Source: an uncultured Actinomycetes bacterium
GTDB taxonomy: Bacteria; Actinomycetota; Actinomycetes; Nanopelagicales; Nanopelagicaceae
Assembly (NCBI GenBank): GCA_937860175.1
Contig: CALMBJ010000157.1
Location: 1-7,101, forward strand
Direction: 5' to 3'
DNA: 7,101 nucleotides
Made by a program: the position numbers and the translations under genes. How positions within the stretch are numbered: position 1 is the stretch's first letter; each line of letters starts with the position of its first letter. The notes below the pieces were generated by a model. That model saw nothing but the letters and a program-made list of their open reading frames with translations. It searched no databases and was not told the DNA's origin. Below are positions 6,405 to 7,101 of this stretch, piece after piece.

Positions 6405-6794
6405 ATGTTTTCACCAAAGACAACTGTTTACGCACACTGTGACCTTCCATGTGGAGTTTACGATCCAGCACAGGCAAAGATCGAAGCGCTATCTGTAAAG
6501 GCATGCATGGAGAAGTACGCAGCTAACCCAGATGCAGATTTCCGCTCACGTTCAGTGGCGATCAAGGAAGAGCGTTCACATCAGGTCAAGGAGCACCTAT
6601 GGGTGCTGTGGACTGATTACTTCAAGGCTCCTCACTTCGAGGCGTACCCACAGCTGCACTCATTGTTCAATGAGGCAACAAAGCTTGCAGGTGCTGCAGG
6701 TACAAAGGGAACTCAGGATGTTGCAGTTGCAGATTCATTGATCGCAAAGATCGATGAGATTGCAGAGATCTTCTGGGCAACTAAGAAGGCGTAA
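6405..6794 (+). CDS. sodN: Nickel-containing superoxide dismutase
   Basis: SodN converts superoxide to hydrogen peroxide and oxygen in the cytoplasm, using a single nickel ion. The 129-residue precursor has a 10-residue propeptide (MFSPKTTVYA) followed by the diagnostic nickel hook HCDLPCGVYDP. The mature enzyme is therefore predicted to start at H11, with nickel ligands H11, C12 and C16 (His1, Cys2, Cys6 of the mature form) and the active-site tyrosine Y19 (Tyr9). The mature length of 119 residues is close to the roughly 117 of Streptomyces SodN, and the remainder is the expected helical bundle sequence. The propeptide is a little shorter than the 14 residues known in Streptomyces. The adjacent divergent sodX supplies the cleaving protease. 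Codon use is strongly biased, as in kgd, consistent with high expression. In Streptomyces such genes respond to nickel; no operator could be recognised here. Confidence 0.97.
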   Translation: MFSPKTTVYAHCDLPCGVYDPAQAKIEALSVKACMEKYAANPDADFRSRSVAIKEERSHQVKEHLWVLWTDYFKAPHFEAYPQLHSLFNEATKLAGAAGTKGTQDVAVADSLIAKIDEIAEIFWATKKA

Positions 6795-6803
6795 TACCAA
6801 CAA

Positions 6804-6838
6804 CTCTGATTAACACAGAGCTAATTGCAAGCAATTAG
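6804..6838. repeat. Two tandem hairpins downstream of sodN
   Basis: CTCTG (6804-6808) pairs with CAGAG (6816-6820) around a seven-base loop. It is followed immediately by a perfect inverted repeat, CTAATTGC (6821-6828) and GCAATTAG (6831-6838), separated by AA. They fill the 58-bp gap between the convergent stops of sodN and the thioesterase gene. On the plus strand only TTTG follows, so the second stem is at most a weak terminator. It may instead be a 3'-end stability element. Confidence 0.4.
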
Positions 6839-6852
6839 TTTGCCTAAAAAAA

Positions 6853-7101
6853 CTAAGACTTATCGTTTTGAATTAAGTGAAGAGCAGCGGTGCGGGCGAG
6901 GAAAGATACTCGCTCCACCGCTGATCTTTTTATCAAAGCCGCTGCAATTTGGCGTTCATTTTCATAGACCTCGCACTCAAAGGTCAACTCTTTTCCGGCA
7001 ATCTCAATTACACGTGATGTTCCACGTAATGAAGCACCAATTCCTGCAGGTGAAAGTGAAATAAACTCAACGCTGACAGGAATCGTTGTCTCACCAGGCT
7101 C
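6853..7101 (-). CDS. FlK-like hotdog thioesterase family protein, C-terminal part (cut by window edge)
   Basis: The visible 82 residues end at a TAG at 6855-6853; the N-terminus lies beyond base 7101. The order of features resembles the C-terminal half of hotdog-fold thioesterases related to fluoroacetyl-CoA thioesterase FlK: a strand (TTIPVSVEFISL), the turn SPAG (17-20), a long strand ending in VIEIAGKELTFECEVYENE (31-49), a QIAAALIKR segment where the family has KIGxGTHxR, and a terminal SAVERVSFLAR helix start. The family hydrolyses acyl-CoA thioesters. In FlK the active-site histidine sits eight residues before the SPAG-turn glycine; my alignment puts F13 there, and the later THxR histidine is also absent (ALIKR), so activity may differ or be lost. 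It is convergent with sodN. The assignment rests on motif recall without a search. Confidence 0.65.
   Translation of the reverse strand, partial: EPGETTIPVSVEFISLSPAGIGASLRGTSRVIEIAGKELTFECEVYENERQIAAALIKRSAVERVSFLARTAALHLIQNDKS
6885..6931 (+). terminator. Rho-independent-type terminator within the convergent thioesterase gene
   Basis: CAGCGGTG (6885-6892) and GCGAG (6896-6900) pair with CTCGC (6909-6913) and CACCGCTG (6916-6923). This gives a 13-bp interrupted GC-rich stem with an eight-base loop, followed by ATC and TTTTT (6927-6931) on the plus strand. It lies 90 bp after the sodN stop and is oriented to end sodN transcription. It is also coding sequence for the thioesterase C-terminus on the other strand, so the structure could instead be a by-product of codon choice. 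Confidence 0.5.

Noticed and set aside
6825..7064. Plus-strand open frame of 79 codons after sodN
   Set aside because: It is antisense to the thioesterase frame, which shows family-like sequence; the plus frame has no motif or RBS.

Overview
The window reads as chromosome of a small, streamlined actinobacterium with moderate-to-low GC. The best fit is the freshwater acI / Nanopelagicales group (Planktophila- or Nanopelagicus-like). That placement is inferred from an actinobacterial-type fused E2-E1 2-oxoglutarate decarboxylase (Kgd/OdhA), a nickel superoxide dismutase with its SodX protease, an apparently leaderless gene and very short intergenic gaps. No sequence search was possible. There are no tRNA, rRNA, CRISPR, insertion-sequence or prophage signals.

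Layout. Bases 1-502 (minus) hold the N-terminal part of a CpaF/TadA-type secretion or pilus ATPase, cut by the window edge. Bases 584-1018 (minus) encode a 144-residue stand-alone degenerate GGDEF-domain protein. Starting 30 bp away on the plus strand is a 125-residue four-helix membrane protein (1049-1426), probably read from a leaderless mRNA. It converges on a short-chain dehydrogenase/reductase (1439-2158, minus). A 175-bp gap then leads to the dominant gene, kgd (2334-6038, plus), whose real start is a GTG behind AAGGAG. The kgd stop codon overlaps that of the convergent sodX (6035-6349, minus). sodX is divergent from sodN (6405-6794, plus). The window ends in the C-terminal part of a FlK-like hotdog thioesterase (6853-7101, minus), which carries a terminator-like hairpin inside its coding region.

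Function. kgd is central carbon metabolism: the 2-oxoglutarate step of the TCA cycle, in the actinobacterial form without its own lipoyl domain. sodN and sodX are a matched enzyme-maturase pair for superoxide defence. The ATPase and GGDEF-like protein suggest a Tad/Flp-type pilus or secretion locus continuing to the left. The membrane protein, reductase and thioesterase have no clear link to these.

No wholly new multi-gene system is visible. The points most worth a second look are the inactive-looking GGDEF protein beside the ATPase, the thioesterase whose FlK active-site histidine position appears to be phenylalanine, the non-canonical SDR motifs, and the terminator-like hairpin embedded in a convergent gene.
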